A stretch of 62,211 nt of DNA from an uncultured Lachnospiraceae bacterium (GTDB taxonomy: Bacteria; Bacillota; Clostridia; Lachnospirales; Lachnospiraceae): the NCBI GenBank assembly GCA_946537305.1, contig CAMNFR010000009.1:1-62211 (forward strand), in the 5' to 3' direction. Of the stretch, positions 51,069 through 62,211 are shown in pieces (within the stretch, counting starts at the first letter, position 1; every line of letters begins with the position of its first letter). A program made the translations under genes and the position numbers. Under the pieces are notes generated by a model. The model worked only from the letters and a program-made list of their open reading frames with translations. It did not search any database and was not told where the DNA came from.

Positions 51069-52979
51069 TTATGCGATCGTTGTGTCACCTACATCCATGA
51101 CCACGTCCTGTCCGCGGTCCACGAACATTTCATCTCTCATTTCATGCAGCAGCTTATAATAGAACGCCTGGCCTCCGGTCACAATATCGTACCGGCGCCC
51201 TTCGTTGCGCAGCTGATGTCTGCCGAACCTGCATTCCGTTACATCCTTGGCGTGATAGATCACATGGCATTCCGGCTCCAGTTTTCCGTCACAGTCAATG
51301 CACTGTGATTTAAAGATATGGACACTTGCCTGACCGTCCCATTGCATGCCCATATCCCAGAACAGATGTCCCGCCACCTCAATGGAACAGGTATAAATAT
51401 GTGTATACCTGCCTGCCATACGCGTAAAATCATAGACACGGAACTGGTCCAGCCAGCCCTCATCCAGCCAGCCGTTGCCCTGATCTCTGGAAATGATCAC
51501 GCATACCGGGAAGGTGCGCTCCGGGTTCCGGATCAGTGCATGGATACGGCCGATATCTTCATGCCGTAAAATCCGACGGGACGTAGAGCAGGGCTCCACA
51601 TCCATGATACCGATGCGGTCCGATACATTGGAATAGAACCGGGGACAGCTGAAATACCGGTTCAGATAATTCCGTCTCTCCTGCGCCACCGCATAGGAAT
51701 TGCGCACGGTAAACCGCTGTACACCGTCCACATTCCAGCAGCAGGCCTCCACCACCCATACCTGTCCAGGGGCTTCCAGGTCCAGATTGGCGGCTTTCAT
51801 CTTCCAAAGCAGCTTATCCGGTTCATACTGGAACAGAAGGCGATAACCCAGCAGCTCCTTCCGGTCTACATTGCAAGGGGTCTTTGAAAGGCCCGGGAAC
51901 AGCTTACCGTATTTTTCGTACATCCACTGATATGTCAGCCGCGCTGCCTCCAGGCAGGCCGTCTTTACATCATATTTCTGGGTAGAAAGGGTTACGGCTG
52001 CATAGAAAACAGAGTTTTTGAAAAGCGGTTCCATCTGGCGGAAGCTGACCTCCTCGCCTTCATTATCATTTCCGTCATCAAAAACGTCTTTCTGATGGAA
52101 GAACAGTGTCAGCTTTTCATCATGGATGACCGCCTTGTTTACAAGAGCCGCAATCGTATTTACGTTAATGGGAATGCGTCGCGGCTGCTTGAGAAGCTCA
52201 TCGATTACGACCTGACGATTGGTCTTAAAAAGCTGTTTCCCAAGGTTATTCTCTCCCTTGCTCTCATCCAGCATCCTTTCCAATTCCGGATACATGGGAC
52301 GGTCTTCCATTTTCAGCCGGTAGTGGCATTTCATCATGCCGTACCAGTTACCTTCTTTATAAAGGTCATGGCCCAGATTTTCGAACAAACTGACCAGGGA
52401 CTTGTCGCACAGTTCCAGTGTCGCCAGAATACTGTTAAAATAGCGGGACACGCTGGTGCGGCCGCTCCACAGCTCTCCGCCTTTATATTTCATGTCATGT
52501 TCGATCTCATGCCATCCCTCAAAGAACACGGTCTTCAGCTGAATCTCCACCGTATCATCAATGCACATATTCCACGTCTCGTCGGAGATCTGTTCCTTCA
52601 GATACAGTGGAAGACGGAATACGCCGTTGATCTTCATCGGTTTGAATTCGTCCTCGTTCTGATCGGATTTTGCCCACTCCACCAGAACGAACATATCCTT
52701 CAGGAAATTCTGACAGACCTTCAGATCATCCTCGAAATACACATCGATGCGCAGACCGATCAGATCCTGGATCTTCTTTTCCTCGTTATACTCTTTGATC
52801 TGGAACTTCCTGGCAAGAGAATCTGCTTTCTTGATGCGGGAAAAAATGCGGTAATAGAGACCGCACTGCTTCAGGCGCTCCTCTACCAGGCGCTTCAGTT
52901 CTACCTCTACGATGGCCGGGACTTTTACCCGCTCATCGATCTCTTCCCTTGTATATATTACTCTATCTGCCATTAACAA
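51069..52979 (-). CDS. RelA/SpoT-like synthetase domain fused to an unknown C-terminal region
   Basis: Protein of 636 residues; the start is probably TTG at 52979, with GGAG 6 nt upstream, though ATG at 52973 is possible. Residues about 40-170 look like a (p)ppGpp-synthetase domain: SRIKKADSLARK (48-59), the Mg-binding Asp in IQDLIGLRIDV (D72), and VEIQLKTVFFEGWHEIEHDMKYK (E145, H161). The usual guanine-stacking motif GYxSxH is not visible; the matching stretch reads NGVFRLP. The C-terminal 400 residues show no domain I recognise, with a Trp/Tyr-rich centre and a DEGWLDQFRVYDF segment. A nucleotide-modifying role is likely; (p)ppGpp as product is uncertain. Confidence 0.6.
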   Translation of the reverse strand: MLMADRVIYTREEIDERVKVPAIVEVELKRLVEERLKQCGLYYRIFSRIKKADSLARKFQIKEYNEEKKIQDLIGLRIDVYFEDDLKVCQNFLKDMFVLVEWAKSDQNEDEFKPMKINGVFRLPLYLKEQISDETWNMCIDDTVEIQLKTVFFEGWHEIEHDMKYKGGELWSGRTSVSRYFNSILATLELCDKSLVSLFENLGHDLYKEGNWYGMMKCHYRLKMEDRPMYPELERMLDESKGENNLGKQLFKTNRQVVIDELLKQPRRIPINVNTIAALVNKAVIHDEKLTLFFHQKDVFDDGNDNEGEEVSFRQMEPLFKNSVFYAAVTLSTQKYDVKTACLEAARLTYQWMYEKYGKLFPGLSKTPCNVDRKELLGYRLLFQYEPDKLLWKMKAANLDLEAPGQVWVVEACCWNVDGVQRFTVRNSYAVAQERRNYLNRYFSCPRFYSNVSDRIGIMDVEPCSTSRRILRHEDIGRIHALIRNPERTFPVCVIISRDQGNGWLDEGWLDQFRVYDFTRMAGRYTHIYTCSIEVAGHLFWDMGMQWDGQASVHIFKSQCIDCDGKLEPECHVIYHAKDVTECRFGRHQLRNEGRRYDIVTGGQAFYYKLLHEMRDEMFVDRGQDVVMDVGDTTIA

Positions 52980-53002
52980 TACTTACTCCACATGCTAAAA
53001 CA

Positions 53003-53665
53003 TCAGTAACCGGTGCGCGGTGAGCGGGGGACGCCGGAGAGCTTACGGCTCCATTTGCTGTAATACTTCACCTTTTTCACCGTCTTGTAGGCTCTCACCT
53101 GAACATAATATTTCTTCCCGACCTTCAGGCTGCGAATGGTCTTCGATCGTACAGATGCTCCGGGAACATCGACAACGGAAGCCTTCTTCATATCCTTTTT
53201 CCGGCTCCAGCGCACTTCATAGCCGGATACGCCGCTCCCCTTTTTCCAGCTTGCCGTCAGGCTTTTTCCCATGATCGCACGTACATAATTCAGACGGACG
53301 GTCTTGGGGATCACCTTGATGGTAACCACGGTCTCTGCGGCTGCTGTTGTATTGGTGGCCGCTGCTTTCACGGTAATATGTGCGGTGCCGATATGATTGA
53401 CATCCACCCGGCCGGCCGCGATCACCTTGGCGACCTTCTTATTATCCGACTTAAAGCTTAAAGAGCCGTGCGGCGTTCCGTCGGAGGTGGTCACCTTCAC
53501 GTCCAGATTAAAATTCTTTGCTCCTTTTTTCTTGGTAACATTCTTACAGACGATTGTCTGCTGTCCCTTTACAGCGCCTGGCGTCTCCGCGGCCAGTGCC
53601 GGCACGGAGAACAGAAACAGAAAACACAGTGCAAAAAACAGCGGGAATATCTTCCTGGTTCTCAT
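53003..53665 (-). CDS. Secreted Ig-like/fibronectin-type protein
   Basis: Protein of 220 residues with a signal peptide (LFFALCFLFLFSVPALAAE, cleavage after about residue 26). A Big_2-like domain (about 45-118; LSFKSDNKKVAKVIAAGRVD) is followed by a fibronectin type III-like domain (about 125-210; GYEVRWSRKKDMKKA, KYYVQVRAYK). Such proteins are exported and sit on or near the cell surface, often in adhesion or wall binding. There are no LPXTG or repeat anchors. It lies 7 bp after def and 24 bp before the synthetase-fusion gene, so it may be cotranscribed. Confidence 0.8.
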   Translation of the reverse strand: MRTRKIFPLFFALCFLFLFSVPALAAETPGAVKGQQTIVCKNVTKKKGAKNFNLDVKVTTSDGTPHGSLSFKSDNKKVAKVIAAGRVDVNHIGTAHITVKAAATNTTAAAETVVTIKVIPKTVRLNYVRAIMGKSLTASWKKGSGVSGYEVRWSRKKDMKKASVVDVPGASVRSKTIRSLKVGKKYYVQVRAYKTVKKVKYYSKWSRKLSGVPRSPRTGY

Positions 53666-53671
53666 CGTTTT

Positions 53672-54187
53672 TTATTCCTCCTTCTCAGGCTCCACTTTCG
53701 GCTCCTCCTCCGGGTCGGGCTGTTCATTGTCCAGCAGCGGGCCGGTCTTTCTATCTACATACAGTACGCCTTCCAGATGATCAAATTCATGCTGGATGCA
53801 GCGGGCCAGAAGCTCATCCGCCTCCAGCTCAAAGGGTTCCATATCCCGGTTCAGGGCACGCACCTTTACGTGGGCCGCTCTGGTCACCTGTGCATGCTTT
53901 CCGGGAACGGAAAGGCACCCCTCCATACCGGTCTGCTCGCCCTCCGTCTCCAGGATCTCAGGGTTAATAAAGACCATCGGTTCCTCTCTTGACTCACTGA
54001 CGTCAATCACCACGATACGCCGAAGAACGCCGACCTGCGGTGCGGCCAGACCGACCCCTTCCTGATCGTACATGGTCTCCAGCATATCATCCACAAGGGT
54101 GGACAGCCGAGGCGTCATCTCCTTCACCGGTTTGCTTTTCTTGCGAAGGATCTCATCTCCCATTTCTCTTATAGTTCTCAAGCCCAT
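53672..54187 (-). CDS. def: Peptide deformylase
   Basis: Protein of 171 residues starting at the ATG at 54187, chosen because GGAGG is too close to the upstream ATG at 54196. The three motifs are complete: GVGLAAPQVG, EGCLSVPG with the metal Cys, and QHEFDHLEG with two metal His and the catalytic Glu. It removes the formyl group from nascent proteins. A charged, Pro/Glu-rich tail extends past the usual end. It lies 15 bp after priA. Confidence 0.96.
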   Translation of the reverse strand: MGLRTIREMGDEILRKKSKPVKEMTPRLSTLVDDMLETMYDQEGVGLAAPQVGVLRRIVVIDVSESREEPMVFINPEILETEGEQTGMEGCLSVPGKHAQVTRAAHVKVRALNRDMEPFELEADELLARCIQHEFDHLEGVLYVDRKTGPLLDNEQPDPEEEPKVEPEKEE

Positions 54188-54202
54188 TTTCTTCATCCTC
54201 CT

Positions 54203-56179
54203 CTACAACACTTCTATCTGCCGGGCGCAGCCCTCCAGGGCCTCTACCCGGTCCCGGATCCGCCGAAGCAGTTCCGGGTCTTCATGCTTGATAAATAACA
54301 ATTGTCGGAACTGATCCTGCACGCGGGAAATGCCCGCTTCCGCAGGGCCAACGATCACCGGATGTTCCATTTTATAATCCCTTCGAACCAGCGAGGCTAT
54401 ATTGGCGGCAAATGCCGCGGCAGCCTGTTCATCCGGGTCCTGGATCAGGATCCTCATCATGTTTCCGGCCGGCGGGTAGTGCATCAGTTCCCGATACAGC
54501 ATTTCCTGCTTGTAAAAGGCGATGTAATCCTGTCTGGATGCTGTCTCAATGGCATAATGATCCGGTGTATAGGTCTGAATGACCACGTGCCCGGACTTTC
54601 CCGCGCGCCCGGCCCGTCCGGCTGCCTGTGTCAGCAGCTGAAAGGTCCTCTCCGCCGAGCGGAAATCATTTACATACAGAGAAAGATCTGCCGCCAGGAT
54701 TCCCACCAATGTCACCCTGGGAAAATCATGTCCCTTCACGATCATCTGTGTGCCGATCAGAATATCCGCTTCTCCCTTTGCAAAGGAAGCAAGCAGCTTC
54801 TCGTGGCTGTTCTTCCGGGAGGTAGTATCCATATCCATGCGCAGCACGCGTGCGCGCGGAAACATTTTTTTGGTCAGTCCCTCGACCTTCTGTGTGCCTG
54901 TACCGAATCCTGCAATATAGGGAGAGCCGCACACCGGACAGGTCTCCGGCATAGGCGTTGTATAGCCGCAGTAATGGCACACCAGTCTTCTTCCCACATG
55001 GAAGGTCAGGGAAACATCACAGTGAGGACATTTCATGACCGTGCCGCAGGACCTGCAGGAAATAAAGCCGGAATACCCTCGGCGATTCAGGAAAAGCATG
55101 ATCTGTTCTCCATTTTCCAGCCGTTCGCCGATTTCCTGCGCCAACAGGCGGCTGAAAATATGCTTATTTCCGCTCCGAAGCTCTTCGCGCATATCCGTAA
55201 TGGTCACATCCGGCAGCTCACTGCCAGGGACCGCACGGTGCCTGAGCGTAAAGATGGCATAGCGCCTGTCCATGGCCGCCAGAAAGCTTTCCATGGATGG
55301 CGTGGCGGATCCCAGCACAACACCTGCTCCGGCAAGCTGCGCCCGCTTTATGGCGGTCTCCGGAGCCTTGTACCGCGGTGAGGTATCGCTGTGATAAGAG
55401 CTCTCATGCTCCTCATCCACGATGATCAGTCCCAGGTCCGGAAACGGTGCGAACAGTGCGGAGCGCGGACCGATGATCAGATCCAGTTCTCCCTTGCGGG
55501 CTTTTTCCAGGTTTTCATATTTTTCTCCGGCAGAGAGCCTGGAATGCATCACGCCCACCCGGTCGCCGAATCTGGAGCAGAATCTCCTGACATTCTGAAA
55601 GGTAAGTGAGATCTCCGGGATCAGCAGGATCGCCTGTTTTCCTTCGGCGATAATGCGGGAGATCAGATCCATATAAACTTCCGTCTTCCCGCTGCCGGTG
55701 ATGCCGTAGAGCAGGCAGGGACGTGGCTCTTTTCGGTGTATCTCCGCCCAGATACCGTCCGCGGCCCGCTGCTGTTCCGGATTTAATGCCGGAACCTCGT
55801 GGTCTGGGAGGAGCGATATTTCGGGATCCTGTGTCCTTTTCTTTACCTTTCTGCGGGTGGGGAGCACCGTTTTTAACGCCTGGTTCATGGTACAGCCGTA
55901 GGTCTCCTTCATCCACAGCGCCAGCCGGATCAGCTGATCCTCCAGAGGAACGCTCTTTTCATCCACGCAGAGGATCTCCCTCATCTTTTCCTGAGGAAGA
56001 TCCACCTGGTCCGTGAACCCGATCACATACCCGTGGATTTCACGCCGTCCGAAAGGGACCCGCACCGGAGACCCGACATGTATGAAGTTCTCCAGTTCCG
56101 GTGGTATAATGTAGGAAAATGTCCTGTCCACGCGTCCCTGGGAGATATTTACGATGACATTGGCATAGCGCAAGCTCAT
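54203..56179 (-). CDS. priA: Primosomal helicase PriA without the winged-helix domain
   Basis: Protein of 658 residues, shorter than usual (about 730). The N-terminal 3'-end-binding domain (1-105) is followed after only about 17 residues by the helicase core: GITGSGKTEVY at 159-169, DEEHESS and the zinc-binding region CRSCGTVMKCPHC / CHYCGY / CPVCGS. The winged-helix domain normally between 105 and 180 is absent. PriA restarts stalled forks by loading the replicative helicase. The motor is intact, so the deletion may be a lineage feature. It lies 10 bp after murF and 15 bp before def. Confidence 0.9.
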   Translation of the reverse strand: MSLRYANVIVNISQGRVDRTFSYIIPPELENFIHVGSPVRVPFGRREIHGYVIGFTDQVDLPQEKMREILCVDEKSVPLEDQLIRLALWMKETYGCTMNQALKTVLPTRRKVKKRTQDPEISLLPDHEVPALNPEQQRAADGIWAEIHRKEPRPCLLYGITGSGKTEVYMDLISRIIAEGKQAILLIPEISLTFQNVRRFCSRFGDRVGVMHSRLSAGEKYENLEKARKGELDLIIGPRSALFAPFPDLGLIIVDEEHESSYHSDTSPRYKAPETAIKRAQLAGAGVVLGSATPSMESFLAAMDRRYAIFTLRHRAVPGSELPDVTITDMREELRSGNKHIFSRLLAQEIGERLENGEQIMLFLNRRGYSGFISCRSCGTVMKCPHCDVSLTFHVGRRLVCHYCGYTTPMPETCPVCGSPYIAGFGTGTQKVEGLTKKMFPRARVLRMDMDTTSRKNSHEKLLASFAKGEADILIGTQMIVKGHDFPRVTLVGILAADLSLYVNDFRSAERTFQLLTQAAGRAGRAGKSGHVVIQTYTPDHYAIETASRQDYIAFYKQEMLYRELMHYPPAGNMMRILIQDPDEQAAAAFAANIASLVRRDYKMEHPVIVGPAEAGISRVQDQFRQLLFIKHEDPELLRRIRDRVEALEGCARQIEVL

Positions 56180-56188
56180 CCCTCCGGA

Positions 56189-57559
56189 TCATTTGCCGGC
56201 TGTCAGGCCATCCAGCACCTCATTCAGATGCATGCCGTTGGACCCCTTCAGCAGGATAACGTCGCCCTCGTGTATTTCTGTTTTAAGAGCATCTACCGCT
56301 TCCGTATTGCTCTCACAAAAGATCACGGGTATACCTGCCTCCTGATAAGCCCGTCCGATCTCCCGGCCCAGGGTCCCTATCACACAAACGAGGTCCACCT
56401 TCTGGGTACAGCCATATTGTCCCGTCTCATAATGATATTTCGGCGCATCCGGTCCCAGTTCCAGCATATCCGCCAGCACGGCGATCCGCTTTCCGCGGGC
56501 TGGCGTGGCAGAAAGGACCTGCAGCGCTGCCTTCATAGAGGCAGGACTTGCATTATAGGTATCATCAATAAAAGTAACGCCTGCTTCCTCCCGGATCTGA
56601 AGTCTCCGGGCAAAGCCGCCGAAGGCCTCCAGTCCCGCGGCTGCGCCATCCCAGCTGACGCCAAGGGCATCCGCCGCGGCCAACGCTGCCAGCGCGTTCA
56701 TCACGTTATGCTCTCCGGGCACGTGCAGGGTCAGCGACTTTCTTCGGTCCCCGTGAACGGCGGTAAAGGAAACCTGCCCTGCCTCCGCGTGAATATCCTC
56801 CGCGTAATAATCATTATCACGTCCCAGTCCGTAGAATACCAGCCGGAAGGCTTTTGTATCCCGGTACCCGCGCAGGAGATCATCATCTCCGTTCAGGATC
56901 ATGGGCATGTCAGGTGTAAATCCGTCTGCCAGATGCAGCTTCTCCCGACAGATATTTTCTCTTGACCCAAGGTTTTCAATGTGCGAAACACCGATATTGG
57001 TCACCACGCCCAGCTGCGGACGCGCCACCCGGGCAATGCGTGGCATCTCGCCTGGTTCGCTCATGCCCATTTCCAGAATACCGATCTGGGCAGAAAGATC
57101 CATATCGCAGATCGTAATGGGCACGCCCAACTGTCCGTTGCTGTTGCCGGCCGTCGCCGTCACGCGCCTTTCCGAGGACAGCGCCGCTGTGATCATGGCC
57201 CTTGTGGTCGTTTTTCCTACACTTCCGGTAATCCCGAGTATGGGGAAGGTGATGCGGCTGCGGTACCAGGCGCCGAGATCCTGCAGCGCCTTTACCGTAT
57301 CCTCCACGCGGATATACACGTGGGACGGATCATCCATTTCTTCATGATCCGCGGTAAAGGAAGCGACTGCACCGGCCTGAAAAGCTCCCTGGATAAATCG
57401 ATGTCCGTCGACCTTCGCCCCTCGGATCGGGACAAATATATCATTCCCCTTCATGGTGCGGGAATCGATGGCAATGTTTTCGATCAGCTGTCCGGGATCT
57501 CCGCACAGCAGCCTTCCGTTCACGGCCGATGCAACATCGGCAGCGGTTACATTCTTCAT
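56189..57559 (-). CDS. murF: UDP-N-acetylmuramoyl-tripeptide--D-alanyl-D-alanine ligase
   Basis: Protein of 456 residues. The ATP loop GITGSVGKTTTRAM is near 108-121, followed by AGNSNGQLGVP and FIDDTYNASPASMKAAL (about 330). It adds D-Ala-D-Ala to the murein precursor in the cytosol. It overlaps pgeF by 4 nt and precedes priA, an arrangement linking cell-wall and replication genes. Confidence 0.96.
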   Translation of the reverse strand: MKNVTAADVASAVNGRLLCGDPGQLIENIAIDSRTMKGNDIFVPIRGAKVDGHRFIQGAFQAGAVASFTADHEEMDDPSHVYIRVEDTVKALQDLGAWYRSRITFPILGITGSVGKTTTRAMITAALSSERRVTATAGNSNGQLGVPITICDMDLSAQIGILEMGMSEPGEMPRIARVARPQLGVVTNIGVSHIENLGSRENICREKLHLADGFTPDMPMILNGDDDLLRGYRDTKAFRLVFYGLGRDNDYYAEDIHAEAGQVSFTAVHGDRRKSLTLHVPGEHNVMNALAALAAADALGVSWDGAAAGLEAFGGFARRLQIREEAGVTFIDDTYNASPASMKAALQVLSATPARGKRIAVLADMLELGPDAPKYHYETGQYGCTQKVDLVCVIGTLGREIGRAYQEAGIPVIFCESNTEAVDALKTEIHEGDVILLKGSNGMHLNEVLDGLTAGK

Positions 57560-58437
57560 TTGTTATGCTCCTTTATCATCAGAAAGGCGTTGCTGTTGCC
57601 TCTCTTTCCGCCGGTATACCGGTGGGAAAAAATCAAATCGTGATTTTCATACGTACAGATGCCGGAAAAGTGGATGTGATCCTCCTTCAGGCCTGCGCGG
57701 CGCAGACCGCAGTAACAGGCCGCCGGCAGATCGCACATCCAGTGAATGTCATCGGTCTGAACGGCAATATCCTGCATGTTCTCTTTCCCGAACACCTCAG
57801 AAAGCGCCTCAACGACCTCTCCCGTGACCTCATAATGATCTCTGCTGATGCAGGGGCCGATAACGGCGATCATATCCTCCGGACGGGAGCCCAGCGCTCC
57901 AAGCGCCTGCACGCCTTTTTCACCGATGCAGCCCACCGTTCCCTTCCAACCGGAATGCACCAGCGCGATCTGCTGCCGCACCGGATCCGCGAGATAGATG
58001 GGCACGCAGTCCGCAAAGGTCGCGGAAAGTATGATGCCGGGAATTTGCGTATACAGCCCGTCCGTACGGCGGATGCTCCTCACAAAGCCTTCTCCCACCG
58101 TATCTGTTTCTTCTACCTTTTTCAGGCGTGTCTCATGGACCTGTTCTGTCAGGGCAAGCTTCGGAAAGGAAGCCTCCATACGCTCTGTCACCCGCCGGAA
58201 ATTCAGGCGGATGTTCAAAGGGACATCTCCTCTGGAACAGCCCAGGTTCATCTCCCCCAGACAGCCTGTGCTAACGCCGCCCTTACGGGTCGTAAAACAG
58301 GCAGACAGCCATTCCTGTTCGTCCAGGCTGTGAAAGCGAATCAGCGGAAGCTTGGAATCCGGCTCCCACAGGTATCCGTCGGTTTTATCCTTATCCCGGT
58401 AAAAGCGGCCGGGGTCACGCCAATATTGTAATTCCAT
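57556..58437 (-). CDS. pgeF: Peptidoglycan-editing/polyphenol-oxidase family protein
   Basis: Protein of 293 residues of the YfiH/YlmD family. The metal-binding landmarks are CFTTRKGGVS (about 47-56), TFADCVPIYL and HSGWKGTVG. The family was called laccase or polyphenol oxidase; enterobacterial PgeF hydrolyses misincorporated muropeptide precursors. A role in wall quality control suits its overlap with murF. Adenosine deaminase-like activity is also reported in the family. Confidence 0.92.
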   Translation of the reverse strand: MELQYWRDPGRFYRDKDKTDGYLWEPDSKLPLIRFHSLDEQEWLSACFTTRKGGVSTGCLGEMNLGCSRGDVPLNIRLNFRRVTERMEASFPKLALTEQVHETRLKKVEETDTVGEGFVRSIRRTDGLYTQIPGIILSATFADCVPIYLADPVRQQIALVHSGWKGTVGCIGEKGVQALGALGSRPEDMIAVIGPCISRDHYEVTGEVVEALSEVFGKENMQDIAVQTDDIHWMCDLPAACYCGLRRAGLKEDHIHFSGICTYENHDLIFSHRYTGGKRGNSNAFLMIKEHNK

Positions 58438-58484
58438 TCATTCACCTTACTTCTGCCAGCTTTATAGATTAGAATCACGATGTT

Positions 58485-59183
58485 TTATCTGTTCTCTCTG
58501 TTTTCGACCGAAACGACCGTCAACACTTTATCCCGCACCCGAAAGTGGATCTCATGTTTTCCAAAACTCATACCGTAGACGCGTTCGGGATCATGATGAA
58601 AAGCAGGACGCGGGTCCTCTGAGAGAACACCTTTCAGAGACTCTCTTTTGTCTGCGGGAATGCGCGCCAAAAGGTCTTCCGGAAAGATGACCTTTACACG
58701 GTAGTCAACGTTTTCAGAGGTAAAACCGGCCGTTGCCTCCGGATGGCAGTCCGCCCCTGCATGATACGGCTTAATGTCCAGAATGGGCGTCCCATCCATC
58801 AGATCTGCCCCCTGAACGATCAGCACCGGGCCCAGTCCCGATTCCATGCGGATCTCCTTCAGCTGAACACAGGATAATCCGATCCGGTTCGGCCGGAAAG
58901 GCGAACGTGAAGCGAAGACTCCCTTACGCACATTTCCGCCCAGGCGAGGCGGGCGCACCGTGGGCGACCATGTATTCTCACCGGATTCGGAAAACAGCCA
59001 GAGAAGCCAGATATGGGAAAATTCCTCCAGCCCGCGGAAGGCATCCGGATTGGCAAATTCCGGCTCCATGACAACACGCGCCGTAAGATCCTTCACCAGG
59101 CCGCTCTGTCTGGGGATGCCGAATTTTTCCGGAAAATCTGTCCTTATATGAGCGATCGGGCGCATACTGATTTCCTGTGACAT
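58485..59183 (-). CDS. trmO: tRNA (m6t6A37) methyltransferase TrmO-like
   Basis: Protein of 232 residues. The TsaA/TrmO beta-barrel starts at IAHIRTDFPEKFGIPRQSG and has FSHIWLLWLF, RPPRLGGN and FRPNRIGLSC landmarks. It transfers a methyl group from S-adenosylmethionine to the threonylcarbamoyl-adenosine of certain tRNAs. It heads the murF/priA/def transcript, with the promoter at 59238-59266, and is divergent from carB. Confidence 0.92.
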   Translation of the reverse strand: MSQEISMRPIAHIRTDFPEKFGIPRQSGLVKDLTARVVMEPEFANPDAFRGLEEFSHIWLLWLFSESGENTWSPTVRPPRLGGNVRKGVFASRSPFRPNRIGLSCVQLKEIRMESGLGPVLIVQGADLMDGTPILDIKPYHAGADCHPEATAGFTSENVDYRVKVIFPEDLLARIPADKRESLKGVLSEDPRPAFHHDPERVYGMSFGKHEIHFRVRDKVLTVVSVENRENR

Positions 59184-59237
59184 TAGAGTCTCCTTATCTG
59201 CCGCCTGCGGCTTCCTCTTAGAACTTTATCTTATTTA

Positions 59238-59266
59238 CTATATCATCTATCCTGTCATCCCGCAAG
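59238..59266 (-). promoter_or_regulatory. Promoter of the trmO-pgeF-murF-priA-def transcript
   Basis: On the minus strand TTGCGG (59261-59266), a 17-nt spacer, TATAGT (59238-59243). Confidence 0.55.
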
Positions 59267-59329
59267 CAAAAGACTCTTTGAAATCCATTTTGATTGCATT
59301 GTGTTCATATTTATGGCATTATTTTAAAG

Positions 59330-59358
59330 ATGACAAGATGCCTTTCAACGATTATAAT
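59330..59358 (+). promoter_or_regulatory. Promoter of carB
   Basis: ATGACA (59330-59335), a 17-nt spacer, a perfect TATAAT (59353-59358), with the start codon 47 nt downstream. No PyrR attenuator is seen. Confidence 0.6.
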
Positions 59359-59405
59359 AAGTTAGAAAAAATTTAATCTGACCTACACATGCAGGAGGAA
59401 TCAGG

Positions 59406-62211
<2,806 letters not shown>

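Overview
The window reads as a chromosomal segment of an anaerobic Gram-positive Clostridia, most likely Lachnospiraceae-like. The support is purine-rich AAGGAGG ribosome-binding sites, class III ribonucleotide reductase (nrdD/nrdG) as the only reductase present, rubredoxin, a two-gene SufBC Fe-S scaffold, indolepyruvate:ferredoxin oxidoreductase, and a one-piece tmRNA with tag AEDNFAYAA. No database search was possible, so family calls rest on motifs and remembered family features.

Layout. 1-4.1 kb: a minus-strand cluster of a conserved unknown protein, a VWA-domain protein, an adenylosuccinate-synthetase-like enzyme and an NrtR-type Nudix/helix-turn-helix regulator, with palindromes at two promoters. 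4.1-9.2 kb: MFS and MATE exporters, SufB/SufC, a histidine phosphatase. 9.3-12.8 kb: rubredoxin, then nrdD / detached glycyl-radical peptide / nrdG under two NrdR boxes. 12.9-13.7 kb: a MATE-like remnant and tmRNA. 13.7-21.7 kb: a PHP phosphoesterase, a flavodoxin-like protein, an LDH-like protein and a 1634-residue multidomain protein (HD, helical repeats, nucleotidyltransferase, acetyltransferase-like, phosphoribosyltransferase). 22-26.5 kb (plus strand): ABC-F ATPase, citrate-lyase-ligase-like protein, glycogen synthase. 26.5-32.4 kb (minus): aminotransferase, PAP2 phosphatase, S66 peptidase, a polar amino-acid ABC importer, tRNA-Gly. 32.5-35 kb: lipid kinase, CPBP protease, YfcE-like phosphodiesterase. 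35-39.2 kb: an AraC regulator followed by five overlapping genes for a multisubunit flavin/iron-sulfur dehydrogenase. 39.5-46.5 kb: divergent thymidylate synthase and acyl-CoA ligase facing iorA-iorB-paaK-ACT, a set for oxidising aromatic 2-oxo acids. 46.5-51 kb: TetR, MntP-like exporter, LacZ. 51-59.2 kb: an alarmone-synthetase-like fusion protein, a secreted Ig-like protein, def, priA (lacking its winged helix), murF, pgeF, trmO. 59.4 kb to the end: carB, cut by the window edge.

The most unusual items are the Nudix/adenylosuccinate-synthetase-like/VWA cluster with its operators, the giant protein and its two redox-fold neighbours, the synthetase fusion whose guanine-stacking motif is not seen, the NrdD whose glycyl-radical tail is a separate gene, the winged-helix-less PriA, and a family of GGGGAC-type hairpins between genes.
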